Assembly: GCA_003451585.1 (NCBI GenBank)
Contig: DMEU01000023.1
Coordinates: forward strand, 14,674 to 78,673
Length of the DNA stretch: 64,000 bases
Direction of reading: 5' to 3'
From: Candidatus Omnitrophota bacterium
Lineage (GTDB): Bacteria; Omnitrophota; Gorgyraeia; Velamenicoccales; Velamenicoccaceae
Shown here: positions 48,185 through 56,905 of the stretch, one piece after another
Position numbering within the stretch: the stretch's first letter is position 1
How the letters are laid out: every line of letters starts with the position of its first letter
Program-made: the position numbers and the translations under genes
The notes under the pieces: generated by a model
Seen by the model: only the letters and a program-made list of their open reading frames with translations
What the model was told of the DNA's origin: nothing
Database searches by the model: none

Positions 48185-49717
48185 TCAAAACGCTTCTTCC
48201 GGCAGCGTTATCACAAAACGCGTTCCCTGCCCGGCCTCTGAGAAGACTTCAAGCTCGCCCCCGACCTTTTCCAGCGCCCTTAGCACCACATCCATGCCTA
48301 CGCCGCGCCCGGATAACTCAGAGACGAACTGACGGCTGCTGACGCCCGGGGCAAAGATATTCTTCTTGTCAGACGGCGAAGACGCGCCATTTTCTTTGTT
48401 CAGGGCGGCCTCATCTATGCCTTTGCCGTCATCGGCAATGCTGATGACCAGGCTTTCATTATTCTTACTGGCTTCAATCGATATGCGGCCCTCTTCGGCC
48501 TTGCCCAGGCGGATGCGTTCCTCAGGCGTCTCTATGCCGTGATCTATGCAGTTACGCACGATATGCGGCAATACCTTCTCGAGTATTTCTATCTTCCCCC
48601 TGTCGATAAAGATATCCTTTCCCATGGTGTCTATCTTGATCTTTTTTGAACAAGAAAGCGCTAAAAGCGCAACGATCTGTTCCATCTTCTCTAATAACAA
48701 CCTCGGGGACGTGACCTTCATCTTTATTATCAGCTGAAGTATGTCGCGCGAACAGAAATTAAAAGAATTCAGCGCCTTCTGAAATTCCAAAAGCACGGAA
48801 TTCTCAACCCCTGATCGTGCCATCTTGTCGCGCAGGCCGCTGAACTCATTTTTTATCGTATCCAGCTTGCGTACAGCCGCAAGGATCTCATCTATCTTTT
48901 CTTTATCAATACGGAAACTTGGGCGCACCTTTTCTACAGGGGGCCGGATCTCCCTCCAGGCGGACGTGATGTCGCGTATCTCCACCTCTCTTATGTACCC
49001 CAGAAGCTTCTTAAAATCTTCTTCCAATGACCCGAGCAAAAAATCTCCCGCCTGGCCGTCATCATTTATCAGGGTATCCATGTCAGAGGACATTTTCTTA
49101 GAGATATCACTGGCCTGCTGGCATCCGTTCTTCAAAAACACTTCTGCCAGCACGCTGAGTGTATCAACGAATTTAGCATTGATATCTCCGTCTAAGGCCT
49201 GCATCCTGGCCTTTTCCAGAAAGCCGCGGACGATATAGACAGGCCGCGTGATATCGGCCTCCCCGCATAGATAACCCACGCTGTCCTGCATACGGTAATT
49301 CCTGGAAACTATTTTGGTCAACACCGCGCGCTCAGACAATATCTTTTTGACCTCTGAAACAAAAGCTTCTTCGGCAGGCGTGGCCCCTGCAGGGGCCTGC
49401 CCGGCCTTGACATGTTCCATATTCAGGGCGATCAGATTAATGCCATTCCATAAAAGGTCTATTATGTGCTTATCGATGGGCGCGCTGTTTGAACGGACCT
49501 CGCTTAAAAAATCCTCAAGGGAATTGGCCGTATACTTCAAGCCGGCAAACCCGAAAAAAGACGCATTGCCTTTAATAGTATGCACAACGCGGAAAACTTC
49601 ATTTATTATCTCGGTATTATCGGCGCCCACTGTAAGGCCGGCAAGCCTCTCATGGAGGCTGCGCAGCATATCTTCAGTCTCTTCGATAAAATTCTGCAGG
49701 TGTTTATCTTCTGTCAT
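48185..49717 (-). CDS. CheA-like histidine kinase without a CheW domain
   Basis: A 510-residue protein. The N-terminal HPt domain has the phosphorylatable His46 in RVVHTIKGNASFFG. A long helical segment of unknown type (about 120-270) is followed by HATPase_c with CIDHGIETPEERIRLGK, ISIADDGKGID and GRGVGMDVVLRALEK. The chain ends right after VITLPEEAF, so the CheW-like domain of CheA is missing. It should phosphorylate receivers but cannot couple to receptors in the usual way. It lies 1 bp downstream of the full cheA. Confidence 0.88.
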   Translation of the reverse strand: MTEDKHLQNFIEETEDMLRSLHERLAGLTVGADNTEIINEVFRVVHTIKGNASFFGFAGLKYTANSLEDFLSEVRSNSAPIDKHIIDLLWNGINLIALNMEHVKAGQAPAGATPAEEAFVSEVKKILSERAVLTKIVSRNYRMQDSVGYLCGEADITRPVYIVRGFLEKARMQALDGDINAKFVDTLSVLAEVFLKNGCQQASDISKKMSSDMDTLINDDGQAGDFLLGSLEEDFKKLLGYIREVEIRDITSAWREIRPPVEKVRPSFRIDKEKIDEILAAVRKLDTIKNEFSGLRDKMARSGVENSVLLEFQKALNSFNFCSRDILQLIIKMKVTSPRLLLEKMEQIVALLALSCSKKIKIDTMGKDIFIDRGKIEILEKVLPHIVRNCIDHGIETPEERIRLGKAEEGRISIEASKNNESLVISIADDGKGIDEAALNKENGASSPSDKKNIFAPGVSSRQFVSELSGRGVGMDVVLRALEKVGGELEVFSEAGQGTRFVITLPEEAF

Positions 49718-49718
49718 A

Positions 49719-52286
49719 TCATGCCTTGTAAAAAGCGGCTATACTGTTTACATCGAGTATCAATCCCACGCGTCCGTCCCCTAAGATCGTAGCTCCGGAT
49801 ACGCCCCTGACGTCTTTAAGGTAACTCCCGAGATTCTTGATAACGATCTGCTGCTGGCCTACCAGCTCATCAAAAAGAAAGCATAAACGGCCGTAATCTG
49901 AACTGACAAGGCAGCCGGTGAGCTCTTCCACATTCGTGCTTTTATAAGAGCTGTTGAAATACCTGTCCATCCGCACCAGAGGGGACATCTGTCCGTGTAT
50001 TTTTATCAACTCGTTCTGCCCGGCCACCAGCGTAATATCCTCAGTCCTGGGTTGAAAAAATTCTTCTACGATAAATATCGGCAGGATATAGCGCTCATCG
50101 CCCACCTTGACCACTATCCCCTCTATTATGGCAAGGGTAAGAGGCAGCCGTATGGAAAATTTAGTGCCCTCTCCAAGCTTTGAGCCTATTTCTATGCGGC
50201 CCTGCAGCTGTTCTATATTGCGCTTGACCACATCCATGCCCACGCCGCGGCCGGATACATCCGTCACCTTATCCGCAGTAGAAAACCCCGGCTCGAAAAT
50301 AAAATGATATATTCTCTCATCGTCATACGACGCGCCCTCCAAGGCTAGGCCGCGCTCAACAGCTTTTTTAAGTATCTTCTCCTTGTTCAATCCCGCACCG
50401 TCATCCGATATCTCTACCATGATATTGCCGCCCTTGTGATACGCGTCGAGCGATATGCGCCCTGTTTCGGGTTTGCCGGCTGCGCGCCTCAGATCAGGAG
50501 GCTCTATGCCGTGGTCTACGGCATTACGGATCATATGCACCAGGGGATCACTGATAAGCTCTGTTATATTTTTATCTATCTCGGTCTCCTCGCCTGACAT
50601 CTCTATCTCTATCTTCTTGCCTGATTTGACGCAGAGGTCCCTTACCTGCCTTGCCATTTTCTGAAAAACCGGCTTGATAGGCACAAGCCGCATGGACATG
50701 GATATGTTCTGGATATCCCGGATAATCCTGTCTAATTGGGCTATGTCCTTGCTCAGCCGCTTGTCCTCGCACAAAGCGATCCCAGGATGGTGCATGACCT
50801 GTGTGCCGGTTATCACCAATTCCCCCATGGTGTCGACCAGGTCATCGAGCTTGCGTATGGCGATCTTGATCGATTCCCCGGAAACAACAGCCGCTTTTTG
50901 CTCGTTTAACCCGCGGCTGATCTGCTCTTTTGTGGCAGCACCGATATCCACAAGGATCTCTCCTATCTTTTTTTCTCCGGCCGCCTCTTTTTGTTCCTTC
51001 AGCGCTCTCGAGAGCTCCTGTTCGTCTATAATGTCCTTTTCTATTAGTATATCTCCGAGCTTTTTCGGCAGGGCCTTGTCCTTGGGCTGCGTGACGCTCT
51101 TTATGACCGCGCGTATATCATCTATGACCGGCGGAACCTGATAAGGGCTTTTCAACACGCCGTTATTTGATACCTGCTCTTTTAAGAGCGCCAGGAGCTT
51201 GCGCAACGCGTCAATAGCCCGGAAAACATTGCCCGCAATTGTCTCATCCAGGGCCAGCCTGCCGGAGCGCACGTAATCCATCATTGTTTCCGTCTCGTGA
51301 GACAGAGACCTTATGTCTTCAAGGCTCAAAAAGCTGGCCACGCCTTTTATGGTGTGAAAGCTTCGGAATATCCTGTTTATCCCTTCCGCCTGGTCCGGCG
51401 AATTCTCCATCTCCATAAGCGCGTTTTCCGCGGCCTCAAGGTGATCGCCTGCCTCAGTTACAAACTCAAAAAGCAGGTCCGGGCCTTCCGAGAGGTCAAG
51501 GACAGGAGGGTTTTGCTTATCAGCACTTTGCGCAACCTGGGTAAAACATTTGAGTTGCGCGTCCGCGCCGGAAACATCATAATCGGACGCCGCCTTGACA
51601 TCCGTCAAATAAAGGCGCAGCACTTTTTCAAGCGTGTCTTTCACGCTCAGAAATAACGCTATCATGTCCGAATCAACTTTGTATCGGCCGTCGCGGAGCT
51701 TTTCGAGAATATCCTCGGAGGCATGCGCCAATCGCAGGATATTCTTCATGCCTGACAAACCCGCCTCTCCTTTAAGCGTATGAAAAAAACGGAAGAGCTC
51801 ATTGAGCGCTTCCTTCGCGCAGGGGTCCTTCTCTATCAACAAAAGGCTTTTTTCTATATCCGAAAGAATATTGAGGCCGTTCTCAACGGCTTCCCGTAAA
51901 GATGAGGGCTGAAGAAAGGAACCAGGAAGGGCTTCATCTGAAAGGACCTGGCTGAATTGAGCGCTCAGATGACGCGCTAATGAAGTCGGATCGCCGGCAT
52001 AAGCCTCGCCGCCTTTAAGATACGCCTGTATGACGCTTATCCAACACGCGACTAATTTCCGTGTTTTGCTCTCGCCGGCGGCTAACGCGCTGTCTAAAGT
52101 TGAGGCCAGCAAACCGGCGGCCTCTGCCAAGGCAGCGGCCCCGAACTCCTGCGCGATTTGCCGCAACTGCCGAACGCGGTCTTTAAAGCCTGTGATCTCA
52201 TCAGACGAACAAAAGTCAAGCAAGACCAGGCTTGACGCCAGCTCGTCGATCGTGGACTCTATGAATGTTTTTTGATCGCTATCCAC
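49719..52286 (-). CDS. cheA: Chemotaxis histidine kinase CheA with two HPt domains and MshEN-like inserts
   Basis: An 855-residue kinase. HPt domains carry H169 (RFFHTLKGEAG) and H311 (RSFHTIKGVAS). Residues 405-470 hold two MshEN-like helical repeats (LGDILIEKDIIDEQEL; IGEILVDIGAATKEQI) like those of the PilB protein at 5436. The dimerisation domain, HATPase_c (MVHMIRNAVDHGIE, DDGAGLNKEKI, GRGVGMDVVKRNIEQ) and C-terminal CheW-like domain follow, ending in IIGDGRVG-type strand ATILGDGRVGLILD. It is transcribed right after cheW and the CZB receptor, so it probably serves that receptor. Confidence 0.93.
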   Translation of the reverse strand: MDSDQKTFIESTIDELASSLVLLDFCSSDEITGFKDRVRQLRQIAQEFGAAALAEAAGLLASTLDSALAAGESKTRKLVACWISVIQAYLKGGEAYAGDPTSLARHLSAQFSQVLSDEALPGSFLQPSSLREAVENGLNILSDIEKSLLLIEKDPCAKEALNELFRFFHTLKGEAGLSGMKNILRLAHASEDILEKLRDGRYKVDSDMIALFLSVKDTLEKVLRLYLTDVKAASDYDVSGADAQLKCFTQVAQSADKQNPPVLDLSEGPDLLFEFVTEAGDHLEAAENALMEMENSPDQAEGINRIFRSFHTIKGVASFLSLEDIRSLSHETETMMDYVRSGRLALDETIAGNVFRAIDALRKLLALLKEQVSNNGVLKSPYQVPPVIDDIRAVIKSVTQPKDKALPKKLGDILIEKDIIDEQELSRALKEQKEAAGEKKIGEILVDIGAATKEQISRGLNEQKAAVVSGESIKIAIRKLDDLVDTMGELVITGTQVMHHPGIALCEDKRLSKDIAQLDRIIRDIQNISMSMRLVPIKPVFQKMARQVRDLCVKSGKKIEIEMSGEETEIDKNITELISDPLVHMIRNAVDHGIEPPDLRRAAGKPETGRISLDAYHKGGNIMVEISDDGAGLNKEKILKKAVERGLALEGASYDDERIYHFIFEPGFSTADKVTDVSGRGVGMDVVKRNIEQLQGRIEIGSKLGEGTKFSIRLPLTLAIIEGIVVKVGDERYILPIFIVEEFFQPRTEDITLVAGQNELIKIHGQMSPLVRMDRYFNSSYKSTNVEELTGCLVSSDYGRLCFLFDELVGQQQIVIKNLGSYLKDVRGVSGATILGDGRVGLILDVNSIAAFYKA

Positions 52287-52319
52287 TAATTCCGAAAAGA
52301 CACTCTTTTCATACTTGAC

Positions 52320-52778
52320 TTAAAATGCCGCGGCATTCCCGGCATCCTGCATAAGAATCTTTTCTATATCCAGAAGTATCCTTACGCGTTCGCCTATCTT
52401 GCCTATACCAAGTATAAAATTCATGTCTACCGTTGTGTTAAAAGCCGGCGCGGGCTCAATGTCCTTTTGCACCATTTCAACGACATCACAGACCCTGTCG
52501 ACAAGGATCCCCATTAAAACATTCAAGACATTAAGCACAATGATGCAAGTCTTGGCCGTATATTCAACCTGCCCCATGGCGAATTTCGCGCGTATATCCA
52601 CAACGGGGATTATCTTTCCGCGTAAATTAATAACACCCTTGACATAAGACGGTACCTGCGGCACAGGAGTTATTCCCATCAATCCTATGATCTCGCGCAC
52701 CTGATGTATCTGAAGGCCGTATTCTTCGCCACCCAAGGCAAATGTCAAATATTTACCTTCTTTTGCCGTAACTGTCAT
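52320..52778 (-). CDS. cheW: Chemotaxis coupling protein CheW
   Basis: A 152-residue adaptor that links receptors to CheA. The family features are YLTFALGGEEYGL, IHQVREIIG, PSYVKGVINLRGKIIPVVDI and a closing strand GIGKIGERVRILLDIEKIL. It lies between the receptor gene (upstream) and cheA (downstream), the classic order for a signalling array. Confidence 0.96.
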   Translation of the reverse strand: MTVTAKEGKYLTFALGGEEYGLQIHQVREIIGLMGITPVPQVPSYVKGVINLRGKIIPVVDIRAKFAMGQVEYTAKTCIIVLNVLNVLMGILVDRVCDVVEMVQKDIEPAPAFNTTVDMNFILGIGKIGERVRILLDIEKILMQDAGNAAAF

Positions 52779-52802
52779 AACATACCCTCCAATTTTTGCT
52801 GC

Positions 52803-54818
52803 CTAAAATTCCTTCATCTCGTCTTCATCAAAAGGTATTATATCGTCAGGCTTCATTACCTTTGGACCACCGCCGTGTTTTTCACCCGGCTTCTTCCCTT
52901 CGGCCAAAGGCATATGCGTCTTGTTATGCGTAAGTTTTGCCCTGCGGTCATGGCCGGCCAGCCGCGCATGCTCATGCGTTGACAACTCTGTGCTGCTGCC
53001 TTTTATCATCTTCTCCATCTCGCCGATAAGCCCCTTGACCACCGACGCCTGGGAGGAAAGCTCTTCAGCAGCTGAAGCCGCCTGTTCAGCCGCTGAGGCG
53101 TTCTGCTGTACCACCTGATCCATCTGTGTCATGGCATTGGTTACCTGCGAGGCACCCTCTGCCTGCTTAGAGCTCTCTGTCGCTATCTCTGAGACAACGG
53201 TTGCCACTTTTTTCGAACTATCAACGATAGCCCTAAGCGCCTCCGCCACGCTATTTACTATAGATGAGCCCTTGCCCGTCTTTGAAACACTGTCGGCGAT
53301 AAGCCCGGCGGTCTCCTGGGCCGCTTCCGCGGAACGCTTGGCCAGGTTCCTCACCTCTTCTGCCACAACGGCAAAACCTTTACCGTGTTCGCCTGCCCGG
53401 GCAGCCTCAACCGCGGCGTTTAATGCCAATATGTTGGTCTGGAACGCTATCTCTTCGATGGATTTTATTATTTTTGAGATCTTCATGGAAGCTTCGTTGA
53501 TCTCACTCATCGCGCCTTTCATGTCCGTCATCGCCGTGTCGCCAAGTTCGGCGGAAGAACGCGCCTCCATAGCCAATTGATCGGCCTGTTTGGCGTTATC
53601 CGCGTTCCTGCCGATAGCGGTCTTCACTTCGTCCAAAGCGCTTGTCGTCTCTTCAATGGAAGCCGCCTGTTCTGTAGCCCCTTGAGAAACCTGCTGTGAG
53701 GACATGGAAACCTCAGACGCGGCCTGCGCGGTCTCCCTGGAACCGTCTATCAGCTCGCCCAGGATACGCAACAAAGTCCGGGTCATAGTACGTATCACCA
53801 TAAACGACAAAATGATGCCAAACAAAATGGCTATGATGCTCAGCAAAGAAACATTGTTCTGCGTCGACCTTGCTATCTCGACCATCGCGGTATCTGAAGG
53901 CCTGCTCCTCTTAACAACAGCTTCAGCCTCAGAAAGGAACTTCTGGACCTCCTTAAAATTAGGGGTCGTATTATTATTGTATACGGCTATGGCCTCATGA
54001 TTGTGCTCTATATCCTTCTCAGCCGCGGCCTTCATTTCATTCAAATGCTCTATAACACCGTGGAATACAGGCACCATCTTAATGTCATAGATATGGCGCA
54101 GGTCAGGTTCTATGGCCAAAAATTCCTCATCTTTCCCGGAGTTCAGGCGTTTGACGAATACGGCCCCTGCCTCATGCAGCTTTTTATGCGGCTCCAGGAT
54201 GTCATCAAATGCTTTTTTAAACTCCTCGGAACCTTCTTCATACGCTTTCTTGCCCTGCTCCCCGTAAAGCCATTTTCCTAAAGCGCATTGCGCGTGGTCC
54301 AACTGCACGTCTATATCGCGCTCTTTCTCAAGAAGCACGTTACGGAACTTGTCCTTCCAATTATAATGATCGACTAACCTGGAGCTTATAATGCCCGGCA
54401 GCATAGGGTCTGCCCTATGGAACACCTGTTTTATCTTTCTGGCAGACTCATGCAATAAACGATGGGGGGCCTCCAAAGACTGAAGGATAGGAGCGAGCTC
54501 CGAAAAATGCCGTTCAGCCTCTTTCCTATCGTTGCCGTAAAACCACTTTCCCAACCCGCACTGCGTAGGGTCGAGCTCGACATCTAAGGTCTTTACATCC
54601 GGATTGTTCAGGAAATCATTAAGATGCCCCACCCAGCGCAAATGGTCGGTAAGCCTTGCCGCGATCAACGCCTGAAGATCTCCGCCGTAGATCGTCTCCT
54701 CGCCCTTTATAACAGCATGTTTGATGCCCGAATAAGAAATAACAGCCACAGTGGCAAACAAAAGGATAACAATGCCGACAACCGATCCGATCTTTAACCC
54801 TATTGACATCTTTTTCAT
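52803..54818 (-). CDS. Methyl-accepting receptor with two periplasmic CZB zinc-binding domains
   Basis: About 671 residues. One membrane helix (residues 12-32) leads to a periplasmic part with two CZB domains in tandem: His64, Cys92 (CGLGKWFYG), His124/His128, and His156, Cys183 (CALGKWLYG), His216/His220. A second membrane helix (about 330-350), a HAMP-like stretch and a typical signalling tip (AFQTNILALNAAVEAARAGE) follow. CZB domains hold zinc through one Cys and three His and can sense zinc or oxidants. Numbering from the ORF start at 54833; the ATG at 54818 has GGAGGGG upstream. The acidic tail FDEDEMKEF lacks a CheR pentapeptide. Confidence 0.92.
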   Translation of the reverse strand: MKKMSIGLKIGSVVGIVILLFATVAVISYSGIKHAVIKGEETIYGGDLQALIAARLTDHLRWVGHLNDFLNNPDVKTLDVELDPTQCGLGKWFYGNDRKEAERHFSELAPILQSLEAPHRLLHESARKIKQVFHRADPMLPGIISSRLVDHYNWKDKFRNVLLEKERDIDVQLDHAQCALGKWLYGEQGKKAYEEGSEEFKKAFDDILEPHKKLHEAGAVFVKRLNSGKDEEFLAIEPDLRHIYDIKMVPVFHGVIEHLNEMKAAAEKDIEHNHEAIAVYNNNTTPNFKEVQKFLSEAEAVVKRSRPSDTAMVEIARSTQNNVSLLSIIAILFGIILSFMVIRTMTRTLLRILGELIDGSRETAQAASEVSMSSQQVSQGATEQAASIEETTSALDEVKTAIGRNADNAKQADQLAMEARSSAELGDTAMTDMKGAMSEINEASMKISKIIKSIEEIAFQTNILALNAAVEAARAGEHGKGFAVVAEEVRNLAKRSAEAAQETAGLIADSVSKTGKGSSIVNSVAEALRAIVDSSKKVATVVSEIATESSKQAEGASQVTNAMTQMDQVVQQNASAAEQAASAAEELSSQASVVKGLIGEMEKMIKGSSTELSTHEHARLAGHDRRAKLTHNKTHMPLAEGKKPGEKHGGGPKVMKPDDIIPFDEDEMKEF

Positions 54819-54857
54819 CCTGCGCCCCTCCATAAAGCGACGACCTGGTTAGACACG

Positions 54858-55133
54858 CTACTCAATAAAATACTCTCCCTCTTGCTCCCTTACCATCACA
54901 TAAAACTCGCATTTCTTGCAATCCTTTATCTTGTCTGCGTAAGTACCCTGTGTCTTGCCTCCGCATAAAGTGCCGGCTATCCTCCAGCAATACCTGCCGC
55001 CGCTTTTACCCTCATTCTTACCGTCATAATACGAAAACGGCTTGGCAGCAGGACACAAACCCAGCTCTCCAACATGTGCTCCTCCGGGCTCCCTGCCGCA
55101 CAGCATTATCTCCCAACAATTCTTTTTAACCAT
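54858..55133 (-). CDS. Cysteine-rich two-CW protein
   Basis: A 91-residue protein with two Cys-Trp repeats: NCWEIMLCGRE at the start and YCWRIAGTLCGG near residue 49, plus further CPAA and CKKCEFY cysteines. This two-CW pattern is known from small proteins and receptor domains near chemotaxis genes, and is likely to bind a metal cluster. A paralogue is encoded at 55657-55956. It overlaps the receiver gene by 8 bp and precedes the receptor gene by about 40 bp. Sensor or partner of the CZB receptor is a guess. Confidence 0.75.
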   Translation of the reverse strand: MVKKNCWEIMLCGREPGGAHVGELGLCPAAKPFSYYDGKNEGKSGGRYCWRIAGTLCGGKTQGTYADKIKDCKKCEFYVMVREQEGEYFIE

Positions 55134-55584
55134 GCTGCTTGTCCTTCAATATCTTTTGGATCATCTCCTGTTTCTCCCTTATATTGCGCCGCGCCCTGTC
55201 GACCGCCTCAAAGATCTCATTCACCATCACCGGTTTTATAAGATAGGCACAGGCGCCTTTTTCAATACTCTCGACACAGGTATCCAGGCTTGAACGGCCT
55301 GTTACCATAATGACCTCTACAGATAAATTATATTCGCGTACCTTATCCAAAAATTCTATGCCGTTTATCTTCGGCATCAGAATATCGCTAAGGACAATAC
55401 GAATATCGCCCTTAGCGATCAGTTCAAGCCCCTCTTCGCCGTTAACAGCCGTCGTTACAAAGAATCCTCGGCGCTCAAGCACATCCTTCAACATCTTGCG
55501 CACATCTTCATTATCATCAATGACCAGGATATGTTCCTCGCCCTTCCCACCAGCCCCCATATCAATCGCAGGTTTCTCTTCCAT
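55126..55584 (-). CDS. Response regulator with C-terminal helix
   Basis: A receiver protein of about 152 residues. After a short tail comes ILVIDDNEDVRKML, phosphoacceptor IVLSDILMPKING, MVTGRSS and LIKPVM, then a helical end (DRARRNIREKQEMIQKIL). No DNA-binding domain. The ATG at 55584 has AAGG upstream. It lies between the two two-CW genes, with an 8-bp overlap to the first, so it may mediate their signal. Confidence 0.85.
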   Translation of the reverse strand: MEEKPAIDMGAGGKGEEHILVIDDNEDVRKMLKDVLERRGFFVTTAVNGEEGLELIAKGDIRIVLSDILMPKINGIEFLDKVREYNLSVEVIMVTGRSSLDTCVESIEKGACAYLIKPVMVNEIFEAVDRARRNIREKQEMIQKILKDKQHG

Positions 55585-55656
55585 GATATTCAACCTTAAA
55601 AAGCGCGCGGCTTACGGATGACGGCAAAGATCCCGCCTCTAAGAACCACGCAGGCA

Positions 55657-55956
55657 TTATTTAAGTTTCTTCAAGATCTCCTGCGCCGGCAGGAAATCCT
55701 TGCCTTCTTCTTTCATAACAGATTTAAAAAAATCGCAGACCATGCACTTGCCCAGCTTACTGGCGAATTCACCCTGTTTTTGCCCTCCGCACAACGTACC
55801 GGTAACTACCCAGCAGCAGCGCCCAGCATTTTTTCCGCCGTGGATTCCGTGCGTTTTTACCTCAATAGCAGCAGCACACTCTCCCAGTTCCACCACTTTC
55901 GCGCCGCCCTGCTCCCTGCCGCATTTTTTGATCTCCCAACAGTTCATCTTTGCCAT
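55657..55956 (-). CDS. Cysteine-rich two-CW protein, paralogue
   Basis: A 99-residue protein with the same two repeats: NCWEIKKCGRE at the start and CCWVVTGTLCGGQKQG in the middle, plus GECAAA and CMVCDFF. It is clearly related to 54858-55133 (positions of all cysteines correspond). AGGAGG precedes the ATG. A C-terminal helix (LPAQEILKKLK) is longer. Function unknown; metal or redox sensing is plausible. Confidence 0.75.
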   Translation of the reverse strand: MAKMNCWEIKKCGREQGGAKVVELGECAAAIEVKTHGIHGGKNAGRCCWVVTGTLCGGQKQGEFASKLGKCMVCDFFKSVMKEEGKDFLPAQEILKKLK

Positions 55957-56102
55957 GGCTCCTCCTATTTTCTGTTAATATCCGTATACTTCACATATGC
56001 AAAATTCCACTTTTTTCTGACAGATATGAAAAAGTATATCAGAAAAAACCTCAAAAAAAAAGGTTTTTAAACAATTAAAGCCCGTATTCTAAACTTTCGT
56101 AA

Positions 56103-56495
56103 CTACTTTCCGGACAGGTACTTCTCAACCTTGGTCATGAGGACATCCGAGGTTATAGGCTTTAAGATATAATCATCACAGCCAAAATCAAAAGATTTCA
56201 AAAAATGCTCCTTATAAGCGGTTACCATTATAATAAGTACGCCTTTCCCCAGGAGGATGCCTTTTTTACGCTCATCTTCCCTTACGTATTTAAGAAACTC
56301 TATTCCGCTGACTTCAGGCATGGCTATATCAAGGAGTACCATGTCATAAGGCTTGTTCTGCTGGCAGGAAAGTTTATACGCCTCGATGGCCTCCTGAACG
56401 CTTGCAGCAGAATCACAAACCGCCTTATTCTTCAAAATCTCAAGTATCAGTTTACGGTTAAGAAAATTATCATCTACCACCAAAATATTCCACAT
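56103..56495 (-). CDS. Single-domain response regulator
   Basis: A 130-residue receiver alone: NILVVDDNFLNRKL, phosphoacceptor in MVLLDIAMPEVSG, MVTAYKE and LKPITSD. The N of DDN and insertion KKGILLGKG near residue 95 are typical of receivers that accept phosphate from HPt proteins. It is encoded 62 bp downstream of the HPt gene and the hybrid kinase, so it is the probable end of that phosphorelay. Confidence 0.88.
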   Translation of the reverse strand: MWNILVVDDNFLNRKLILEILKNKAVCDSAASVQEAIEAYKLSCQQNKPYDMVLLDIAMPEVSGIEFLKYVREDERKKGILLGKGVLIIMVTAYKEHFLKSFDFGCDDYILKPITSDVLMTKVEKYLSGK

Positions 56496-56557
56496 CTGGT
56501 CAGCCTCCTTCTCCTCCAGCCTTGTTCCTCTTGTCTTTTAAAAACTCCCGCTACTCA

Positions 56558-56905
56558 TCAAAAAGCATCTTCAATATTACTGGCATGCCCTTCCAGGGTA
56601 TTAAGCCGCTCTTCTATCTCATTTTCACTTCCGCCGCCTTCTGCCAGGCCCCTTATTTCATCTATAACACCCGCCATCTTTTTTATACGAAGGTTTTCAG
56701 CCGCTCCTTTCAATGAATGGAGTATTTTTCGGGCATTTTCGGAATCCTTCAATAAAAATGCCGTTCTTAATTCAGAAATTTTTTCCCGCGCCTGGCCAAC
56801 GAACTCTTCCAAAAGGGCATCATAAACCGACTCACTGATACCGAGTTGGCCTAATATGTCTTTCTTTAAACGGCTTTCGATCAAAGTCAGTCTCCTGTCA
56901 CCCAC
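56558..56905 (-). CDS. HPt phosphotransfer protein
   Basis: A 115-residue helical protein with the phosphotransfer histidine in ARKILHSLKGAAENL. Its gene overlaps the 3' end of the hybrid kinase by 19 bp. HPt proteins carry phosphate from hybrid kinases to receivers, here probably from 56887-59877 to 56103-56495. Confidence 0.9.
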   Translation of the reverse strand: MGDRRLTLIESRLKKDILGQLGISESVYDALLEEFVGQAREKISELRTAFLLKDSENARKILHSLKGAAENLRIKKMAGVIDEIRGLAEGGGSENEIEERLNTLEGHASNIEDAF

